A DNA stretch of 64,000 bases. Origin: Rhizobiaceae bacterium. GTDB taxonomy: Bacteria > Pseudomonadota > Alphaproteobacteria > Rhizobiales > Rhizobiaceae. Location of the stretch: NCBI GenBank assembly GCA_017644005.1, contig JAEPMJ010000004.1:426885-490884 (forward strand), given 5' to 3'. Positions 60,665 to 64,000 of this stretch are shown in pieces. Both the position numbers and the translations under genes were made by a program. Every line of letters begins with the position of its first letter. The stretch's first letter is position 1. The notes below the pieces were generated by a model, which did not search any database, was not told where the DNA came from, and saw only the letters and a program-made list of their open reading frames with translations.

Positions 60665-61123
60665 TCAGGCAGACGCCGCGACTTCCATCGCTTCGATGCC
60701 GAGCAGGCTGCGGATCGAGGGCCGTGCGGCAACGAGATCGGCGATGGTGTATCCTTCCAGCACCTCGAAGAATGCGCCAAGCGCCTTGCGCAACGCCTCG
60801 TTGAGCGCGCAGGAATCGACAAGCGGGCACTCCGTAGCGCCATCCTCGAAACATTCCGCCATGGCGAAATTGTCTTCGGTTACGCGCACCGCGTCGAAAA
60901 GCGTGATCTCGGCGGCCGGCTTGCCCAGCCTGATCCCGCCTTTGCGGCCACGCACCGTCTCGATCAGCCCGTTCTCAACCAACGGCTGAAGAATCTTGAA
61001 CAGAAACAGCTCTGAAAGCGAGTAGGCGGCGGCAATCTCCGGCACCCTGCTGAGGCGCCCGTCATTGGCGGCGCAATACATCAGGATTCGGATCGCGTAG
61101 TTGGTCTGGCGGGTCAGCCGCAT
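60665..61123 (-). CDS. rirA: Rrf2-family iron-responsive regulator RirA
   Basis: The protein has 152 residues. The wing-HTH of Rrf2 proteins (MRLTRQTNYAIRILMYCAANDG; VPEIAAAYSLSELFLFKILQPLVENGLIETVRGRKGGIRLGKP) and the three Fe-S ligands C91, C99 and C105 in AECFEDGATECPLVDSC match RirA rather than IscR or NsrR. With its cluster it represses iron-uptake genes of Rhizobiales. It is convergent with hemP (33-bp gap) and divergent from the MaoC gene. Confidence 0.93.
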   Translation of the reverse strand: MRLTRQTNYAIRILMYCAANDGRLSRVPEIAAAYSLSELFLFKILQPLVENGLIETVRGRKGGIRLGKPAAEITLFDAVRVTEDNFAMAECFEDGATECPLVDSCALNEALRKALGAFFEVLEGYTIADLVAARPSIRSLLGIEAMEVAASA

Positions 61124-61286
61124 GGGTTCCTCACTTCGATGTCGATCATCGGACCATAGATTAGAACAGTTCCAGAATAAATCTAGTCTCTATCTGTCAA
61201 CTTTGATACCGGCAAGAGATTGGGCGCCGGGCTTGCATGTTCGGGGGCGAAAGCGCAAGACGCGCCGGCAAAACAGGAGATTGACT

Positions 61287-61769
61287 GTGCTGGACAAAGC
61301 GCAAGAGCAGGACGGAATTACGCTTGCCGGGATGTCCGGCCGGATCGGGCAGGAACTCGGCGTTTCCAGCTGGGTGAAGGTCGACCAGCCGATGATCGAT
61401 CAGTTCGCGGCATGCACCGGCGATAACCAGTGGATTCACGTCGATACGGAGCGCGCAGCGCGCGATATGCCGACGGGCACCACAATCGCCCACGGATTTC
61501 TGACTCTGTCGCTGTTGTCGGCTCTATCCTACGAGCTGGGCGGGATATCGGCCGACGTGCATTCGTCGATCAATTACGGCATCGACAAGCTGCGGTTTCT
61601 CGCGCCGGTGCGGCGCGGCGCCAGGCTGCGGCTGCGCACCACGCTCACAGGTTTCGAGGAGCGAGGGGCAGGGCAGTATCTCATGCGGCGCGCCAACACG
61701 ATCGAAATCGAGGGTGAGGACAAGCCGGCCCTTGTGGTCGACACGCTGACCTTGCTGATCGCTGCCTGA
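61287..61769 (+). CDS. MaoC-family (R)-specific enoyl-CoA hydratase-like dehydratase
   Basis: The protein has 160 residues from GTG 61287 (GGAG 7 bp upstream). It is a single hot-dog domain with the hydratase motif (DQFAACTGDNQWIHVDTERAARDMPTGTTIAHGFLTLSLLSAL), where Asp and His are catalytic. The NodN-like branch acts on short acyl-CoA or unknown substrates. It is convergent with maiA, 3 bp apart. Confidence 0.87.
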   Translation: MLDKAQEQDGITLAGMSGRIGQELGVSSWVKVDQPMIDQFAACTGDNQWIHVDTERAARDMPTGTTIAHGFLTLSLLSALSYELGGISADVHSSINYGIDKLRFLAPVRRGARLRLRTTLTGFEERGAGQYLMRRANTIEIEGEDKPALVVDTLTLLIAA

Positions 61770-61772
61770 CGA

Positions 61773-62423
61773 TTAAACGGCGTCCGGCTGCTTCGCCGGC
61801 GCGCTCTCTGCGAACGCAGGAATTTCAATGCAGGCAGCGTTGATGGCCGCGATGGTGGGGTAGGGCGCCATATCGACATCGAAGCGGGCATTGTTTGTTA
61901 CCTGCGCGACAAGGCACAGATCCGCGATCGTAACGTTGTCCCCGTGGCAGAAGCGGCCAGTCGCGTCGCTGTCGGCGAGCATCTGTTCCAGCGGCTCGAA
62001 GGTGGCATTCACCCAGCGGCGGAACCATGAGGCGATTTCGGCGTCGTCTGCATCGTATCGTTTGCGCAGCTCGTTCAGCACCCGCAGATTGTTCACCGGA
62101 TGAATGTCGCAGCCGATCATCTGGGCAATCATGCGTACGCGGGCGCGGCCATGGGGATCGACCGGTAGCAACGCAGGTTCTGGATGGACTTCGTCAAGAA
62201 ACTCCAGGATGGCGAGCGACTGCGCGATCATCGTGCCGTCGCTCCATACGAGCGCGGGCATCAGGCCCTGCGGATTAACGCCAAGATAGCTCGATTCGCG
62301 ATGCTCACCGGTGCGCAGATTATGCGCCACATATCGGTAGTCGATGCCCTTCAGCGCCAGCGCTATGCGGACCCGATAGGATGTCGATGAGCGAAAATAG
62401 TTGTGAAGGACGATTTCGCCCAC
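61773..62423 (-). CDS. maiA: maleylacetoacetate isomerase (zeta-class GST)
   Basis: The protein has 216 residues. The N-terminal thioredoxin-like domain carries the zeta-GST active-site motif SSTSYRVRIALALKGIDY. The C-terminal helical domain has HPVNNLRVLNELRK and DADDAEIASWFRRWV. It isomerises maleylacetoacetate to fumarylacetoacetate with glutathione in tyrosine/homogentisate breakdown. The rest of that pathway is not in the window. Confidence 0.88.
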   Translation of the reverse strand: MGEIVLHNYFRSSTSYRVRIALALKGIDYRYVAHNLRTGEHRESSYLGVNPQGLMPALVWSDGTMIAQSLAILEFLDEVHPEPALLPVDPHGRARVRMIAQMIGCDIHPVNNLRVLNELRKRYDADDAEIASWFRRWVNATFEPLEQMLADSDATGRFCHGDNVTIADLCLVAQVTNNARFDVDMAPYPTIAAINAACIEIPAFAESAPAKQPDAV

Positions 62424-62453
62424 AGGCAGCCTCTCTCGTGTTCTGGAGCCGGG

Positions 62454-64000
62454 TCAGTCGCCGTACGGCACCCAGACGTTCTTCACTTCGACCGAACGCC
62501 GCAACATTGGATCGAGAGCGCCTTCGCCGGCGTCCCAGTCGGGTAGGCGCCCGTTGGTAGTCCAGACCCGTTTCAGATTGCCGGCCGATTCCAGCTCGAC
62601 CGTCTTGCAGGTGTCCCGATCACCAATCACCCACAGCCCGTCCAGATCGTCGTGCCTGGCAAGTACGCGGGCCAATTCGCCGCTCCTGCCTGTAACGATA
62701 TTGACCGCGCCGGCGGGCACGTCCGACGTCTCGATGATCTGATAAAGGTCAGTTGCAATCAGCGGCCACCGCTCGGACGGTATTGCAACCACGTTGTTGC
62801 CCAAGGCGAGTGCCGGCGCGACCGTGCAGATGAAGCCGAGCAGCGGGTTCTGATCGGGCAAAACGACACCCAGAGTGCCGACCGGTTCGTGAAGTGCGAG
62901 CGTGACGGTGCGCGACGGTGGCTGATGGACCGAGCCTTCGAACTTGTCGGCCATGCCTGCAGCGGCAAAGAGGCGCTCTACCGAGGCATCGACTTCTGCG
63001 CGTGCTGCCTTGGCTGACACTCCGGAAAGCGAGGTCAGCCGGGCGGCGAACTCGTCAGCACGCACCGACAGGTTTTCGCCAAGGAAATAGAGCACCTGGG
63101 CGCGATTGAACGCAGTCGCGGACGGCCATGCAGTGCATTTGCGTGCGGCTGCTACCGCCTCGCGGATATCCTTGCGGTTGCCGAGGCCCGCTTCGCCGGC
63201 AAGCCGCCCTTTCGCGTCGTAAACGCGGTAGGCGTAGTTGCTGTCCGGCCGTACCTGCTTGCCGCCGATGAAAAGCTTCGGCGTGCGATCGATGAAGTCG
63301 GCCGAGACCGGTTCTTCCGCCTTCCCTTCCGCCTTCTCCTTGATCGGACTGGAAGGTTTCGACTTCAAGGCGAGATATTCGAACATGCCTTCGCGGCCGC
63401 CCTCGCGCCCGAAGCCGCTTTCGCGATAGCCGCCGAAGCCGCAGGCGGCGTCGAACATGTTGGTGCCGTTGATCCAGATCACACCAGCCTTGAGTTGGGG
63501 CGCGGCATGAAGCGCGAGGTTGATGTTCTCGCTCCACACGGAGGCCGCGAGGCCGTAGCGCGTGTTATTGGCAAGTTCGATCGCCTCGGCCGTGTTACGG
63601 AACGTCATGGCCGCCAGCACCGGGCCGAACACTTCTTCCTGCGCCAGGATGTTTGCAGGCGCGACATCCATCGCCAGCGTCGGACGGAAGTACCAGCCAC
63701 TGCCCGGCAGTTCATTGTCCGGCTGCCAGCAGGTGGCGCCCTGTTTCGCTCCCTGCGCAACCAGACCTGACACGCGCTCCAGTTGGGTGGTGTCGACCAG
63801 CGGGCCGATATCGGTGTTCTTGTCGAGCGGGTCGCCGAGCCGCAGGCGGCTCATGCGGGTCTTCACCTTGGCGAGAAACGCCCCGGCGATGCCTTCCTGG
63901 ACGAGAAGCCGCGAACCGGCACAACACACCTGACCCTGATTGAACCAGATGCCGTCAACCAGGCCTTCGACCGCGGAATCGAGATCGGCATCCTCGAACA
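62454..64000 (-). CDS. double-domain aldehyde dehydrogenase, ALDH16-like (5' end outside window)
   Basis: The frame runs off the right edge; the visible part is ~515 residues. It begins inside an ALDH domain (FEDADLDSAVEGLVDGIWFNQGQVCCAGSR, with the nucleophile Cys) and continues to its end (GGYRESGFGREGGREGMFEYLALK). After a Lys/Glu-rich linker comes a second ALDH-like domain (LFIGGKQVRPDSNYAYRVYDAKGRL; HEPVGTLGVVLPDQNPLLGFICTVAPALALGNNVVAIPSE), which lacks a QxCC/GQxC nucleophile motif. This active-plus-inactive pairing is the hallmark of ALDH16. The substrate is unknown. Confidence 0.85.
   Translation of the reverse strand, partial: FEDADLDSAVEGLVDGIWFNQGQVCCAGSRLLVQEGIAGAFLAKVKTRMSRLRLGDPLDKNTDIGPLVDTTQLERVSGLVAQGAKQGATCWQPDNELPGSGWYFRPTLAMDVAPANILAQEEVFGPVLAAMTFRNTAEAIELANNTRYGLAASVWSENINLALHAAPQLKAGVIWINGTNMFDAACGFGGYRESGFGREGGREGMFEYLALKSKPSSPIKEKAEGKAEEPVSADFIDRTPKLFIGGKQVRPDSNYAYRVYDAKGRLAGEAGLGNRKDIREAVAAARKCTAWPSATAFNRAQVLYFLGENLSVRADEFAARLTSLSGVSAKAARAEVDASVERLFAAAGMADKFEGSVHQPPSRTVTLALHEPVGTLGVVLPDQNPLLGFICTVAPALALGNNVVAIPSERWPLIATDLYQIIETSDVPAGAVNIVTGRSGELARVLARHDDLDGLWVIGDRDTCKTVELESAGNLKRVWTTNGRLPDWDAGEGALDPMLRRSVEVKNVWVPYGD

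Noticed and set aside
60654-60679. Hairpin GCGGCGTC/GACGCCGC at the hemP-rirA convergence as a terminator
   Set aside because: Overlaps the rirA coding end and lacks a T tract on either strand.
61161-61175. Irr/ICE-like box TTAGAACAGTTCCAG between rirA and maoC
   Set aside because: Only a partial palindrome with a mismatched right arm. The resemblance to the Irr motif is too weak to call.
1-64000. tRNA, rRNA, CRISPR arrays, insertion sequences, prophage or integrase genes
   Set aside because: None seen. Spacing, composition and gene content look like stable chromosome throughout.

Overview
This 64 kb window is GC-rich, densely coded chromosome from an alphaproteobacterium. It is most likely a member of the Hyphomicrobiales (Phyllobacteriaceae/Rhizobiaceae type). 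Support comes from a RirA iron regulator next to hemP with an upstream IRO-type site, an ExoD homologue, a DUF1127 gene divergent from a LysR gene, a betaine-homocysteine methyltransferase like Bmt of Sinorhizobium meliloti, and a PutA lacking the ribbon-helix-helix domain next to an Lrp-type PutR. I see no tRNA, rRNA, insertion sequence, prophage or CRISPR array.

Layout. 1-5 kb: a 5'-truncated flavoprotein/GcvT fusion, a DUF1194 protein, a GbdR-like GlxA/AraC regulator, and two small genes. 5.3-17.8 kb: a corrinoid-dependent methyl-transfer locus. It holds a corrinoid reactivase (RamA-like), a methyltetrahydrofolate:corrinoid methyltransferase, MetF, a MetV-like Fe-S protein, a 'virulence factor' family protein, DUF1638, the corrinoid protein, a non-pyrrolysine MttB-family methyltransferase and a ferredoxin. 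ExoD and a GT39 glycosyltransferase are embedded in it. 17.8-22.1 kb: an ECF sigma/VWA pair, a PadR regulator and two unknown proteins. 22.1-31.8 kb: a second methyl-metabolism block with Bmt, an XRE regulator, a desaturase, a PhnD-like protein, a DddP-like M24 enzyme, a full-length dimethylglycine-dehydrogenase-type protein and a second MttB. 32-38.9 kb: class III aminotransferase, valine/beta-alanine catabolism genes, VOC, AraC, TSUP and TerB. 38.9-45.3 kb: a peptide ABC transporter with an M20 amidohydrolase. 45.4-51.7 kb: an L,D-transpeptidase, a SoeABC-type molybdoenzyme with an embedded LysE exporter, and a histidine phosphatase. 51.9-64 kb: GabD, a sugar kinase, YtkA/MauG-like proteins, PutR/PutA, HemP/RirA, MaoC, MaiA and a 5'-truncated double-domain ALDH16-like enzyme.

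How the genes fit together. The two MttB proteins probably take a methyl group from a quaternary amine (a betaine is the best guess) onto the corrinoid protein. The folate methyltransferase moves it to tetrahydrofolate, and MetF with the MetV-like protein would oxidise methyl-THF to methylene-THF. RamA, perhaps fed by the ferredoxin, rescues Co(II) corrinoid. Bmt is a parallel route to methionine, and the flavoprotein/GcvT fusions demethylate the resulting dimethyl and monomethyl amines onto THF. A perfect 22-bp operator of the same design (GATATAAAGA-N2-TCTTTATATC) precedes both the folate-methyltransferase/ramA unit and bmt.

The most striking unexplained feature is that five enzymes of this system (both MttBs, the folate methyltransferase, RamA and Bmt) carry short Arg-rich terminal tails, while the corrinoid protein they would share has a strongly acidic N-terminus. 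This looks like an electrostatic docking scheme that I do not know to have been described.
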